Assembly (NCBI RefSeq): GCF_900112185.1
Contig: NZ_FOKP01000003.1
Span: forward strand, 62,001-126,000
Direction of reading: 5' to 3'
Origin: Allobosea sp. CRIB-10
GTDB taxonomy: Bacteria > Pseudomonadota > Alphaproteobacteria > Rhizobiales > Beijerinckiaceae
Length of the DNA stretch: 64,000 bases
The notes under the pieces were generated by a model that saw only the letters and a list, made by a program, of their open reading frames with translations, was not told the origin of the DNA and made no database searches. The translations under genes were made by a program, and so were the position numbers. Below are positions 31,987 to 41,019 of the stretch, piece after piece; within the stretch, counting starts at the first letter, position 1, and each line of letters begins with the position of its first letter.

Positions 31987-32628
31987 TCAGCGCGTCCCGA
32001 ACATCCGGTCGCCGGCATCGCCGAGGCCGGGAACGATATAGCCGTGATCGTTGAGGCGCTCGTCGATCGCCGCCGTCCAGATGCGGACATCCGGGTGGGC
32101 GTCGCGCATGCGGGCGATGCCTTCGGGCGCCGCCAGCAGGCAGACGAAGCGCAGATCCTTGGCGCCGCGCTCCTTCAGCCGGTCGACCGCCGCGACCGCC
32201 GAGTTCGCCGTCGCCAGCATCGGGTCCATCACCACGATCATGCGGTCGGCGATGTCGGAGGGCGCCTTGAAATAGTACTCGACCGCCTGCAGCGTCTGCG
32301 GGTCGCGATAGAGGCCGATATGGGCGACGCGGGCGGCGGGGACGAGCTCGAGCATGCCGTCGAGGAAGCCGACGCCGGCGCGCAGGATCGGCGCGAAGAC
32401 CAGCTTCTTGCCGGAGATCACCGGCTGCATCGATTTTTGCAGCGGCGTCTCGATCTCGATCATCTCGGTCGGCAGGTCGCGCGTGACCTCGTAGCAGAGC
32501 AGCATGCCGATCTCGTTCAGCAGCTGGCGGAAGCTCTTGGTCGAGCGGTCCTTCTCGCGCATCAGCGTCAGCTTGTGCTGCACCAGCGGGTGGTCGACGA
32601 CGGTGACGCCGTTAGCGCTCGTGGCCAT
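31987..32628 (-). CDS. upp: Uracil phosphoribosyltransferase (URC6-like role in this cluster)
   Basis: A 213-residue UPRT that makes UMP from uracil and PRPP. The N-terminal [20 protein letters not shown] and [20 protein letters not shown] and [20 protein letters not shown] are family hallmarks; the uracil-binding C-terminus ([20 protein letters not shown]) is intact. The PRPP loop reads [13 protein letters not shown], where E. coli Upp has ATGGS, a local variation. It follows the URC4 gene by 34 nt in the order URC1-URC4-upp, so besides salvage it probably supplies the first step of the URC uracil-breakdown route, as URC6 does in yeasts. Confidence 0.95.
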   Translation of the reverse strand: MATSANGVTVVDHPLVQHKLTLMREKDRSTKSFRQLLNEIGMLLCYEVTRDLPTEMIEIETPLQKSMQPVISGKKLVFAPILRAGVGFLDGMLELVPAARVAHIGLYRDPQTLQAVEYYFKAPSDIADRMIVVMDPMLATANSAVAAVDRLKERGAKDLRFVCLLAAPEGIARMRDAHPDVRIWTAAIDERLNDHGYIVPGLGDAGDRMFGTR

Positions 32629-32662
32629 GCAATCCTGATCCCCTTCGTCTTCTTGTCTTTGT

Positions 32663-33880
32663 CTAGAATACCGTGCCGTCGCTGACGATGGTCAAGGGCG
32701 GTCCGCCACCTTCGCGCTTCTCGCGGGCGATGCGGCGGCCGGCCGCCCAGGTCCCGCCCTCCAGCACCTTGGCGAGCGGCAGTTGCTCGGCGGTCATTCC
32801 AAGCTCAGCGCGAACCAGGTCGCCGATCCGGTCGAGCAGTGCAACCGTCAGAGCCCGCCACTCCACGACGAGCTGCGAGCCGACCTCATGGCCGCGCACC
32901 GCGTCGGCGGGGTCCTTCAGCTCAAGCACGCCGAGATCGAGCAGCAAGCCACCATTGCGATATTCCGGCAGTCCGGTGAGATCATCGATGCCGACGACCT
33001 GGATGCCGGCCCATTGCAGCGGCTCGATCAGCGAATAGCTCAGCCATTGCGAGAGCTTGTGGAAGGGCACGATGCCCGCCGTGACTTCAGCCGGGGCGAT
33101 CAGCGGGTGCTTCCAGCTGTCGCCGAGCGCGATGCCGGCATAACTCAGGCGTGAGGGCCAGATGCCGCCCAGCACCTCCAGCACCTGCGAGAGAATGTAG
33201 GCGGCGCGGATCGAGCGGCCCTCGGCGGCTTCGACCAGCTGGTCGAACAAGTCGCCCGGACGGGTGAGTCCGTGCCTCTCCAGCTCCTCGCCAAGGCGAT
33301 TGAGCAGCGCCGCGCGGCCTTCGAGACCGACGAGCGGGTTTGTATCGGAGACCTGGAAGCCTGCCGCCAATGCCTCAACGTCGAGATGTTCAAGCGCAGC
33401 AACATCGACCCGCAGCGGATCGGCGGGATCACTGGAGAAGGCGCCGGCGGCGAACATGTCAAGCGAGGCCAGCGCCAGCCCTTCCGAGCGGCCGATGCTC
33501 TGGCCAGTGACCGCGTCGCGATAGCGCCAGTCGGCGCCGGCGCCGGCATCGAGCAGGACACTGACGACGCCGAGATCATAGGCGGCGCGGCCCCGCGCCC
33601 GGGCATCGACGAACTGCGCCTTGGCGTCGAGCACCTGCCAGCGATCCATGCCGGCGATGACGAAATGGCGCCAGCGGGCATGGAACGGGATGTCGAGCGT
33701 CGGATAGTTCTGGCGGATCGTCTCCAGCACATAGGCGGCACAGGCGGCCAATCGCTCGGGATGGACGCTGAAATGCGTCAGCTTGCCGGCAAGGCCGAGC
33801 CGCAGCATCTCATGGGCGCGTTCGCGGACGGCAGCCGGCTTCAGCAGCAAGCGGACGGCTTCGGGGTTGGAGTCAGGCAT
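32663..33880 (-). CDS. URC4/urg3 family protein (DUF1688)
   Basis: A 405-residue DUF1688 protein, homologous to the fungal URC4/urg3 protein needed for growth on uracil as nitrogen source. Typical stretches are [40 protein letters not shown] and [20 protein letters not shown], plus the C-terminal [15 protein letters not shown] and [20 protein letters not shown]. Its biochemical step is not settled; a role in opening or processing the ribosylated pyrimidine ring is assumed. I use the ATG at 33880 ([10 protein letters not shown]), which gives family length; the longer frame runs through a repeat. It is flanked by upp and the URC1-like gene. Confidence 0.9.
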   Translation of the reverse strand: MPDSNPEAVRLLLKPAAVRERAHEMLRLGLAGKLTHFSVHPERLAACAAYVLETIRQNYPTLDIPFHARWRHFVIAGMDRWQVLDAKAQFVDARARGRAAYDLGVVSVLLDAGAGADWRYRDAVTGQSIGRSEGLALASLDMFAAGAFSSDPADPLRVDVAALEHLDVEALAAGFQVSDTNPLVGLEGRAALLNRLGEELERHGLTRPGDLFDQLVEAAEGRSIRAAYILSQVLEVLGGIWPSRLSYAGIALGDSWKHPLIAPAEVTAGIVPFHKLSQWLSYSLIEPLQWAGIQVVGIDDLTGLPEYRNGGLLLDLGVLELKDPADAVRGHEVGSQLVVEWRALTVALLDRIGDLVRAELGMTAEQLPLAKVLEGGTWAAGRRIAREKREGGGPPLTIVSDGTVF

Positions 33881-33899
33881 ATCGGACCAGTCGGCAAGA

Positions 33900-34072
33900 T
33901 GGGGAGCGCACCCCTCCCCCTTGCGGGGAGGGGTAGGGATGGGGGGCGTAAAGTCCGAACGGAATGCCAATCGAGGTGCTTGCATCGCTTCTACAAGTAC
34001 AAGCCGCGTTGCACCCAGTCGGACGCCCCCCATCCCCATGCCCTTCCCCACAAGGGGGCAGGGAGGAGCGAA
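33900..34072. repeat. GC-rich mosaic inverted repeat between URC1 and URC4 genes
   Basis: The left arm (ACCCCTCCCCCTTGCGGGGA onward to about 33950) is complemented by the right arm (about 34021-34070, with CGCCCCCCATCCCCATGCCC, then TTCCCCACAAGGGGGCAGGG). The two enclose a roughly 70-nt centre without ORF. Each arm also folds on itself. A partial copy lies at 15640-15666. In the transcript it would form a large hairpin between the two genes. Confidence 0.75.
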
Positions 34073-34118
34073 ACCTGCGCCGCCGCAACGTTGATATCTC
34101 GAAAGCAGCCGCCACCAT

Positions 34119-35381
34119 TCAGAACTTCTCGAGGTCGCGGCCGACAGTGGCCTTGAGGGCGTTGTCGCCGGGGGTGCCGTCCGGCGAATAGTAGCCCGCC
34201 GCCTTCTTGGCCTCGATCTCGACCGAAGCATCGGGCGGGATCAGCTCGGGCGGGATCGCGACGCGCTCGCCGATCTCGATGCCGCTCTCGACCATGGCGT
34301 CGTATTTCATGTTCGACATCGACATCAGCCGGTCGATCTTCTTGACGCCGAGCCAGTGCAGCACATCCGGCATCAATTGCTGGAAGCGGGCATCCTGGAC
34401 GCCGGCGACGCATTCGGTGCGCTCGAAATAGGTCGCGGCGGAATCGCCGCCCTCCTGGCGCTTGCGGGCGTTGTAGACGAGGAACTTGGTGACTTCGCCG
34501 AGCGCCCTGCCCTCCTTGCGGTTGTAGACGATCAGGCCGACGCCGCCTCCTTGCGCCTCCTTCACGGCTTCCTCGATGCCATGCACCAGATAGGGCCGGC
34601 AGGTGCAGATGTCGGAGCCGAACACGTCGGAGCCGTTGCACTCGTCATGGACGCGGCAGGCCAGCGTTTTCCTGGGGTCGGCGATCGCCGAGACCTCGCC
34701 GATGACATAGGCGGTGATCGAGCCGATCGGCGGCAGGAAGACCTTGAGGTCGGGCCGCGTCACCAGTTCCGGATACATGCCACCGGTCTGCTCGAACAGC
34801 GTGCGGCGCAGTTCGTTCTCGGTGGTGCCGAAGCGGTCGGCGATACCCGGCAGGTGCCAGACCGGGTCGACCGCTATCTTGGTGACGCTGATGTCGCCGG
34901 AGCCGTGCAGGATGGCCCCATCGGCCTGGAGGCGATGGCCGGCCATGGCGGCGAGGATCTCGGGCAGGTTGAGCCGCGCCTTGGTGACCGCGATGGTCGG
35001 GCGGATGTCGATGCCCTCGCCGATCCATTTGCCGAAGTCCTGGGCGACGCGGTGGCCGAACGGATCGAGCGAGACGATCCGGCCGGGATCGAACCATTGC
35101 GGCTGCGGCAGGATGTCGGAGGTCGGGTGGGTGTTGGTCAGGTCCGGGCGCTGCGCCGGGTTCATGGCGCGGGCGGAGATGGCGAGGGCGCGATAGACCG
35201 AATAGGAGCCGCCATGGGCGCCGATGACGTTGCGGTCGGCCGGGTTGGTGGTCGAGGCGATGACCGGGCCACGCTCCTCCGGCGTTGCGGCGCCCCATTG
35301 GATCGGGAAGCGGGCGGCGGCGCTGCCAGGCTCGGGATGCGAGGTCAGGCGGATATGGCTGGTGCGGTTTTGCGACGTCAT
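34119..35381 (-). CDS. URC1/urg1-like GTP cyclohydrolase II-family protein
   Basis: A 420-residue protein whose C-terminal half is a GTP cyclohydrolase II (RibA) domain: the zinc Cys set in CRVHDECNGSDVF and SDICTCRPYL, the LIVYNRKEGRALGEVTKFL strand and GVQDARFQQL (the D-x-R of the active site). The N-terminal 200 residues (VIASTTNPADRNVIGAHGG; ALAISARAMNPAQRPDLTNT) are the extension that separates fungal URC1/urg1-type proteins from riboflavin RibA. URC1 is needed for uracil breakdown in Lachancea. It is the first gene of the URC1-URC4-upp cluster. An annotation as simple RibA would miss this. The role on UMP or uridine is inferred from homology. Confidence 0.9.
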   Translation of the reverse strand: MTSQNRTSHIRLTSHPEPGSAAARFPIQWGAATPEERGPVIASTTNPADRNVIGAHGGSYSVYRALAISARAMNPAQRPDLTNTHPTSDILPQPQWFDPGRIVSLDPFGHRVAQDFGKWIGEGIDIRPTIAVTKARLNLPEILAAMAGHRLQADGAILHGSGDISVTKIAVDPVWHLPGIADRFGTTENELRRTLFEQTGGMYPELVTRPDLKVFLPPIGSITAYVIGEVSAIADPRKTLACRVHDECNGSDVFGSDICTCRPYLVHGIEEAVKEAQGGGVGLIVYNRKEGRALGEVTKFLVYNARKRQEGGDSAATYFERTECVAGVQDARFQQLMPDVLHWLGVKKIDRLMSMSNMKYDAMVESGIEIGERVAIPPELIPPDASVEIEAKKAAGYYSPDGTPGDNALKATVGRDLEKF

Positions 35382-35411
35382 CGCGATGATCGCTTGATCT
35401 CGAACGGGAAA

Positions 35412-35441
35412 GGGCCCCGGGACGGGTCGCGTCCGGGGCCC
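35412..35441 (-). terminator. Hairpin terminator before the URC1-like gene
   Basis: GGGCCCC (35412-35418) and GGGGCCC (35435-35441) pair, and the minus strand continues TTTCCC. It would end transcription of the 53-residue membrane protein gene and isolate the URC cluster. Confidence 0.65.
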
Positions 35442-35614
35442 TCTGGACCAATGGGAGTCTGGATCAGCGCGGGATTTTCGTCAATTGCTCCAATCATCGC
35501 GCCCGCCCCCCGGCATCGTGGCCGGTCCTGGTCCGGCCACCCGCACCGGCCGCGATCGAGCGCCGGCTCAGTACGGCTGCCCACCGTTCGGCGGACAGGA
35601 CGCGGGCCCCTTCC

Positions 35615-35776
35615 CTAGAAGACCGCGAGATAGCGCAGCAGCGAGAGAATACCGATGAGAATGACGATGATCTGGATGATGTTCTTGATATTGCCGTCCA
35701 CCGGCAGCATCCGCACCAGGTAAAGCACGAGGGCAATCACCAGGATGGTGATCAAAAGCGAAATCAGAATGCTCAT
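35615..35776 (-). CDS. Small integral membrane protein (Thivi_2564-like)
   Basis: A 53-residue protein. It begins MSILISLLITILVIALVLYL, then VRMLPVDGNIKNI, and closes IVILIGILSLLRYLAVF: two hydrophobic helices around a short polar turn. The turn with PVDGNIK matches the small membrane protein family I remember as Thivi_2564. The ATG follows AGAGGATTTGAGCC. Function unknown. Other frames over this stretch give only Arg/His-rich strings and are not coding. Confidence 0.72.
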   Translation of the reverse strand: MSILISLLITILVIALVLYLVRMLPVDGNIKNIIQIIVILIGILSLLRYLAVF

Positions 35777-35930
35777 GGCTCAAATCCTCTTATCGCGGCC
35801 GAAAGCCGGCCCCCCGAGGCGCTCATTGCGACGCGTTCGCAAAGAGCGATCTCGGGCAAGAGAACGTCGAGCCCTGGGAAAAAGTTCCGGAAGGGTAGCT
35901 GGCTGAGGGGTTGGGAGTAGCCGCCAATAT

Positions 35931-36150
35931 CGTCATGGTCGGGCTTGTCCCGACCATCCACGTCTTCGCCTGGCTGATCGAGTGACGTGTTCAAGACGTG
36001 GATGCTCGCCGCAAGGGCGAGCATGACGGAGGTCACGCGTCATTCTCGGGCGGAGCGAAGCGCGGACCCGAGAATCTCAGGACGAGCATGCGCCGACCAG
36101 AGCCCCCTCCAGCCCGAGATGCTCGGGTCAAGCCCGAGCATGACGCGAGC
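35931..36150. repeat. Mosaic palindromic repeat cluster (CATGGTCGGG / GACGTGGATGCTCGCC type)
   Basis: Within a 374-nt gene-free gap, three hairpin units follow each other: GGTCGGGCTTGTCCCGACC, then ATGCTCGCC...GGCGAGCAT (to about 36029, with CACGTCTT/AAGACGTG between), then ATTCTCGGG...CCCGAGAAT and ATGCTCGGG...CCCGAGCAT to 36144. Positions 35931-36029 correspond closely, in reverse orientation, to 42996-43092. 35777-35930 shows nothing recognisable. Confidence 0.8.
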
Positions 36151-38376
36151 TTACCCCGCGATCCGCGAGAAGTCCGCGACGGCGCGCGTCGCCTCGCGCA
36201 ACTGGTTCAGGAGCTTGAGGCGGTTGGCGCGCAGGGCCGGATCGGGATCGTTGACCGTGACCTTGTCGAAGAAGGCATCCACCGCTGGCCGGAGCTCGGC
36301 GAGCGCCGCCATGGCGCCCTCATAGTCCTCGGCCGCGATGGCGGCTTCCGCCTTCGGCGTCGCCTGCGCGAGCGCGACCGCGAGCGCCTTCTCCTCGATC
36401 AGCCCGGCAGCGGCGATGAGCTGGAGATCGGCCTTGGCCGCAAAAGCGCCCTCGCCGTCCTTCTTCTCCTCAGCCTTGAGGATGTTGGCAGCGCGCTTGT
36501 AGCCGGCGAGCAGGCTCTTGCCGTCCTCGGTCTCGAGGAAGCGGCCGAGCGCCGCGACGCGGCGAGTGATGAGCAGGAGGTCGTCATTGGCCGACGCGCC
36601 CTCGCCCAGCACCGCATCGACGAGATCATGCCGTGCGCCCTGGTCGCGCAGCATCACCTTCAGGCGGTCGTGGAAGAAGGAGAGGAGGTCGATGCTTTCC
36701 TTGTTGACCAGACGCCCACACCAGTTCGTCATAGCGTGCGCGGAAGAACCGGCACTGTCTTGGGCGAGCCTGACGAAGTGCTTGTCCAACAGCGGCACCA
36801 AGCTACGCTTGAGATTGTTCTCCACAACCAACCGAATGACACCCAGCGCCGCTCTCCGCAGCGCATAGGGGTCCTTGCTGCCGGTCGGCTTCTCGTCGAT
36901 CGCCCAGAAGCCGACGAGCGTGTCGAGCTTGTCGGCGAGCGCCACCGCCACCGAAACCGGATCGGTCGGGATACGATCGGAGGGGCCGAGCGGTTTGTAG
37001 TGCTCCTCGATCGCGGCGGCGACCGACGCATTCTCGCCCTGCAGTTCCGCGTATTTGCGGCCCATCAGCCCCTGCAGTTCCGGGAACTCGCCGACCATCT
37101 CGGTCGGCAGGTCGGCCTTGGCCAGCTTGGCGGCGCGCTCGGCCAGCGCCGGATCGGCGCCGACGATCGGCGCCAGCTCCTTCGCCAGCGCGGCGATGCG
37201 CTGGACGCGCTCGCCCTGCGTGCCGAGCTTGGCGTGGAAGACGACGCCGAGCTTGTCGAGCTTGGCCATGCGCTGGTCGAGCGGCTTCGACAGATCGAGG
37301 CCGAGCTTGTCGGCGCTCTCCTTCAACGTATCGAGATCGGGCAGCGGGCCGCGATCGGTCTGCCAGAAATAGGCGGCGTCGGAGAGGCGCGCCCGGACGA
37401 CGCGGCCATTGCCGGCGGTGATCGCCTGGCCGCCATCGCTGGCCATCAGGTTCGAGACCGGGATGAAGCGGTTGGCGAGCTCGCCCGTCGCGGGATCGCG
37501 CAGCACGAAGCATTTCTGGTTGGCGCGGATGGTGGCGCGGATCGCCTCGCCGGGAATCTCGAGGAAGCGTTCCTCGAAATCGCCCATCAGCACGACCGGC
37601 CATTCGACCAGGCCGGCGACCTCCTCCAGCAGTCCCTCGTCCTCGACCAGTTCGAGACCGGCGGCGAAGGCGAGGTTCCTGGCGTCGGCCAGGATGATCT
37701 CCTTGCGGCGATCGGCATCGAGCACGACCTTGGCCCGCTCCAGGCTCGGGACATAGTCGTCGAAGCGCTTGACCGTGATCGGGCCGGGCGCATGGAAGCG
37801 GTGGCCATAGGTGACGTTGCCCGACTTGATGCCGTCGACCTCGAAGGGCACGACCTCCGGCTCCTCGGTCTCGGCGCCGAAGGTGCAGAGGATCGAATGC
37901 AGCGGGCGGACCCAGCGCAGCGAACCACTCTCGGCCGAGGCCTTGCCCCAGCGCATCGACTTCGGCCAGGGGAACGACCGGATCACCGCAGGCACGATCT
38001 CGGCGATGGCCTGCACCGTCTCCTGGCCGGGCTTCTCGATCACGGCGACGTAAGAGTCGCCCTTCTTGGGATCGCTGACGATGGTCGCCTGGTCGAGCGA
38101 GGCAAGCCCCGCCGCCTTGAGGAAGCCCTGCACGGCGGCCTCGGGCGCGCCGACGCGCGGGCCTTTCCGCTCCTCGCGGACATCGCGGCCGCGAACGGGG
38201 AGGCCGGCAATGGTGAGCGCCAGCCGGCGCGGCGTCGCGAAGGCCTTGGCGCCCTCATAGGTCAGACCGCGCTCGACCAGCGCATCGGTGACGAGCTTCT
38301 TCAGGTCCTCAGCCGCCTTGCGCTGCATGCGGGCGGGGATCTCTTCCGAGAAGAGTTCGAGCAGGAGATCAGGCAT
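36151..38376 (-). CDS. glyS: Glycine--tRNA ligase beta subunit
   Basis: A 741-residue beta subunit of the bacterial alpha2-beta2 glycyl-tRNA synthetase, which binds tRNA-Gly. It begins [20 protein letters not shown], a constant opening of the family, followed by [11 protein letters not shown] and [20 protein letters not shown], the HD-like core and a C-terminal anticodon-binding DALR-like domain ([20 protein letters not shown]). The ATG at 38376 overlaps the glyQ stop by 1 nt, fixing the start against a longer frame. Confidence 0.97.
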   Translation of the reverse strand: MPDLLLELFSEEIPARMQRKAAEDLKKLVTDALVERGLTYEGAKAFATPRRLALTIAGLPVRGRDVREERKGPRVGAPEAAVQGFLKAAGLASLDQATIVSDPKKGDSYVAVIEKPGQETVQAIAEIVPAVIRSFPWPKSMRWGKASAESGSLRWVRPLHSILCTFGAETEEPEVVPFEVDGIKSGNVTYGHRFHAPGPITVKRFDDYVPSLERAKVVLDADRRKEIILADARNLAFAAGLELVEDEGLLEEVAGLVEWPVVLMGDFEERFLEIPGEAIRATIRANQKCFVLRDPATGELANRFIPVSNLMASDGGQAITAGNGRVVRARLSDAAYFWQTDRGPLPDLDTLKESADKLGLDLSKPLDQRMAKLDKLGVVFHAKLGTQGERVQRIAALAKELAPIVGADPALAERAAKLAKADLPTEMVGEFPELQGLMGRKYAELQGENASVAAAIEEHYKPLGPSDRIPTDPVSVAVALADKLDTLVGFWAIDEKPTGSKDPYALRRAALGVIRLVVENNLKRSLVPLLDKHFVRLAQDSAGSSAHAMTNWCGRLVNKESIDLLSFFHDRLKVMLRDQGARHDLVDAVLGEGASANDDLLLITRRVAALGRFLETEDGKSLLAGYKRAANILKAEEKKDGEGAFAAKADLQLIAAAGLIEEKALAVALAQATPKAEAAIAAEDYEGAMAALAELRPAVDAFFDKVTVNDPDPALRANRLKLLNQLREATRAVADFSRIAG

Positions 38377-39320
38377 CAGTGGGCTCCCCCGCCGGCGGTC
38401 TTCAGCCAGGCGGCGCCGCAGGCCTTGGCGAGTTCGCGCACGCGCAGGATGTAGCTCTGGCGCTCGGTGACCGAGATCACGCCGCGCGCATCGAGCAGGT
38501 TGAAGACATGGCTCGCCTTGATGCACTGATCATAGGCCGGCAGAGCGAGCTTGTGGCTCTGGTCGTTACTGGCGGCATCGGCCTCACCGGCGGCGAGCAG
38601 CGCCTTGCACTCGGCTTCGGCATCGCTGAAGTGCCGGAACAGCACCTCGGTATTGGCGTACTCGAAATTGTGTCGGGAAAACTCCTGCTCGGCCTGCAGG
38701 AAGACGTCGCCATAGCTGATGCGATCCTCGCCTTCGAGACCGTTGAAGTTGAGGTCGTAGACGTTCTCGACACCCTGGACATACATGGCGAGGCGTTCGA
38801 GCCCATAGGTCAATTCACCCGCCACGGGGGCGCATTCGACGCCGGCGACCTGCTGGAAGTAAGTGAACTGGCTGACCTCCATGCCGTCGCACCAGCATTC
38901 CCAGCCGAGGCCCCAGGCGCCGAGCGTCGGGCTCTCCCAGTCGTCCTCGACGAAGCGGACATCGTGCAAAGCGAGATCGACGCCGATCGCCTTGAGCGAG
39001 TCGAGATAGAGCTGCTGCAGGTCCGGCGGCGACGGCTTCAGGATCACCTGGAACTGGTAGTAGTGCTGCAGCCGGTTAGGGTTCTCGCCATAGCGGCCGT
39101 CCTTCGGCCGGCGAGAAGGCTGGACATAGGCCGCCTTCCAGGGCTTCGGGCCAAGCGCACGCAGCGTCGTCGCCGGGTGGAAGGTGCCGGCGCCGACCTC
39201 CATGTCATAGGGCTGGAGGACGACGCAGCCACGCTCGGCCCAGAAGCGCTGCAAGGTCAGCAGCAGGCCCTGGAAAGAGCGGGTCGGGTTCATGGGGTCG
39301 GAGGACGCGGCCAAGGGCAT
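38376..39320 (-). CDS. glyQ: Glycine--tRNA ligase alpha subunit
   Basis: A 314-residue class II catalytic subunit. [20 protein letters not shown] and [20 protein letters not shown] are its signature, with motif 2 region [20 protein letters not shown] and motif 3-like [20 protein letters not shown]. It activates glycine and works only with GlyS, which it overlaps by 1 nt. The start could also be the ATG at 39293 (MNPTRSFQG), nearer the conserved sequence; I use 39320 because an AAAAGG lies before it, although the spacing is short. Confidence 0.96.
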   Translation of the reverse strand: MPLAASSDPMNPTRSFQGLLLTLQRFWAERGCVVLQPYDMEVGAGTFHPATTLRALGPKPWKAAYVQPSRRPKDGRYGENPNRLQHYYQFQVILKPSPPDLQQLYLDSLKAIGVDLALHDVRFVEDDWESPTLGAWGLGWECWCDGMEVSQFTYFQQVAGVECAPVAGELTYGLERLAMYVQGVENVYDLNFNGLEGEDRISYGDVFLQAEQEFSRHNFEYANTEVLFRHFSDAEAECKALLAAGEADAASNDQSHKLALPAYDQCIKASHVFNLLDARGVISVTERQSYILRVRELAKACGAAWLKTAGGGAH

Positions 39321-39534
39321 CAGCCTTTTAAACTGTCAAAAACATGCGGCGTGATTAGGGGCTGGCGGCGCCAACGGTCAAGCGCCGGGCCCTATTTCAG
39401 GCCATGAACGGCGCATGAACCCTTCGGCAAGGATCGCATTCATATACCCGCGGCTATTGTCGCCTCATCGAACGGTCCGCGGCATTCGGGGCGAGTGCTT
39501 GAGACGGGCCGATGCGACAAGCAGGAGTATGCAC

Positions 39535-39816
39535 ATGCTGTCGAACCGTATCGCCGCCGCCCTGTTCGGTGCCGGCGCCCTCCTTGTCACCGGCCTCTCT
39601 GTCGCCCCGGCCAGTGCCGCGCCGATCGCGGCCGGCGCGCCCGCCGCCTCGACGGGCGCCGGGCTGGTCGAGCAGGTCCAGTATTATGGCCGGCCCTATT
39701 ACGGCCCGCGCCGTTATTATGGCCGCCCGGTCTATCGTCCGCGCTGCTATTTCGTCGATCGCCGGGTCTGGAACGGCTATCGCTGGGTGATCCGCCCGGT
39801 ACGCGTCTGCCGCTGA
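39535..39816 (+). CDS. Small exported Tyr/Arg-rich protein
   Basis: A 93-residue protein with a signal peptide (RIAAALFGAGALLVTGLSVA, cleavage near ASA-AP) and a short mature part rich in Tyr, Arg, Pro and Gly (YYGRPYYGPRRYYGRP). A Cys-containing closing motif has CYFVDRRVWNGYRWVIRPVR. This resembles many small Rhizobiales envelope proteins of unknown role. The ATG at 39535 lies 7 nt after AGGAG; another ATG at 39529 is too close. The gene is monocistronic. Confidence 0.75.
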   Translation: MLSNRIAAALFGAGALLVTGLSVAPASAAPIAAGAPAASTGAGLVEQVQYYGRPYYGPRRYYGRPVYRPRCYFVDRRVWNGYRWVIRPVRVCR

Positions 39817-39825
39817 GCCGGGCCC

Positions 39826-40605
39826 CTAGGCGAGCAATGCCTCGCCCCGGTGGAGCGCTTCGCTGAAGGCGGTGAAGCGCCCATCCGCGCCATTGAGAAC
39901 GAGAGCCGGCAGCAGCGCTGCCGGCTTTTTGCTGCCGAGGCGGGCGGAGACGATCACCCGGATCGCCGCGCGCTCGGCCTGGCTGTGGACCGGGCGAATC
40001 TCGACCGCGCCGAACCCGGTCTCCAGTCCTGTGAGAATCGCTGCCAAGGCCTCGGCGCGATGGATGATGCTGACGCCGCCGCCCGGTTTCAGCAGATGGC
40101 GCACAGTCTTCAGCCAATCTCCTAGCGATTGCCCCGCGACATGCGCCACGCGCCGATTGGCGACAGGAGAGGCACGCACCTCGCCTGATTCGAAAAAGGG
40201 CGGATTCATCGCGACCCAGGCAACCGATGCCGCCGACAGCCCTGCGCGTGCGAGATCGCCGTTCCGCTCGCCGATCGTTCCCACAACAGCCCGGGCACGC
40301 CCGTCCAGCCCGTTCAGCCCGGCATTGCGGGCCGCCAGCGCGGCCAGCTCCGGATCGCGCTCGACCAGAACCACATCGAGCGCCGGCTGGCGCAGCGCGA
40401 CGCTGAGCCCGACCGTGCCGACGCCGGCGCCGAAATCGGCGAGCGGCCCCTCGCCCAGTTCCGGTATCGCCGCGGCGAGCAGGATCGCATCCGACCCGGC
40501 CCGATGCCCCTTCACCGGCTGCAGCAGCCGCAGCCGGCCGCCGAGCAGGCGGTCTTCGGCGATCTCCCCAAGAGCGACTGGCTCAGCCGCGGACGATTCC
40601 GTCAT
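39826..40605 (-). CDS. tRNA1(Val) (adenine(37)-N6)-methyltransferase-like protein (TrmN6 family)
   Basis: A 259-residue SAM-dependent methyltransferase. The opening AEDRLLGGRLRLLQPVKGHR and AGSDAILLAAAIP is the TrmN6/YfiC-like family pattern. Motif I is DFGAGVGTVGL and the catalytic motif IV is NPPFFESGE, typical of enzymes methylating adenine N6. Characterised YfiC modifies A37 of tRNA-Val; the alphaproteobacterial target is not proved. It overlaps the upstream DUF2007 gene by 4 nt (ATGA). Confidence 0.85.
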   Translation of the reverse strand: MTESSAAEPVALGEIAEDRLLGGRLRLLQPVKGHRAGSDAILLAAAIPELGEGPLADFGAGVGTVGLSVALRQPALDVVLVERDPELAALAARNAGLNGLDGRARAVVGTIGERNGDLARAGLSAASVAWVAMNPPFFESGEVRASPVANRRVAHVAGQSLGDWLKTVRHLLKPGGGVSIIHRAEALAAILTGLETGFGAVEIRPVHSQAERAAIRVIVSARLGSKKPAALLPALVLNGADGRFTAFSEALHRGEALLA

Positions 40606-40835
40606 GACGAAGCGGCAGGGCGCAGCTCGCCGCCATAGCCGGCCTCGATCAACAATGCGCGAGCGCGTTTGCTGTCTTGCTCGCGCACCAGCAGGCGGCG
40701 CGGAAAGGCGCCGATCATGCCTTCGAGCGCGCTCATGTGCTGATCGGCGATCAGGCAATCGAGATTGGCCGAGGCCAGGAGAGCCTCGATGGCGCCGAGC
40801 AGGACGATGTCGTTGGAGCGGACGAGTTCGTGCAT
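40602..40835 (-). CDS. DUF2007 domain protein
   Basis: A 77-residue protein of DUF2007 (putative signal-transducing/PII-like fold). MHELVRSNDIVLLGAIEALL and the closing RRLLVREQDSKRARALLIEA are standard. The ATG at 40835 gives the family start; the frame remains open upstream. It is translationally coupled to the TrmN6-like gene, a combination common in Alphaproteobacteria. It is divergent from the polyprenyl synthase gene, which starts about 185 nt away. Function unknown. Confidence 0.85.
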   Translation of the reverse strand: MHELVRSNDIVLLGAIEALLASANLDCLIADQHMSALEGMIGAFPRRLLVREQDSKRARALLIEAGYGGELRPAASS

Positions 40836-41019
40836 GCCGCCATGGAGCCCGGCGGGCCGGTTCGGCGCAAGCGCAAAGATCGTCACTGCGGGCAGCGACG
40901 CCGCAACGCAGCGTCAAACTGCTGCGCCGCGAAAGGATTGCCGGGGCTGGCCACGCATGCGACCTTTGTGGCAAGGGCAAGGACGCGCGGATGCGCGAGG
41001 GCAAGGCCGGAGTTTGCGC

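Noticed and set aside
34119..35381. Riboflavin-pathway RibA (GTP cyclohydrolase II) as the name of this gene
   Set aside because: The 200-residue N-terminal extension and the adjacent URC4 and UPRT genes fit URC1/urg1 and not riboflavin synthesis.
29867..35381. A single purine/pyrimidine catabolic operon joining the AllA-like gene and the URC cluster
   Set aside because: They lie on opposite strands, with terminators, a DUF1236 gene and a toxin-antitoxin pair between.
35998..38454. 818-codon plus-strand frame opposite glyS
   Set aside because: It mirrors glyS in antisense and shows no domain.
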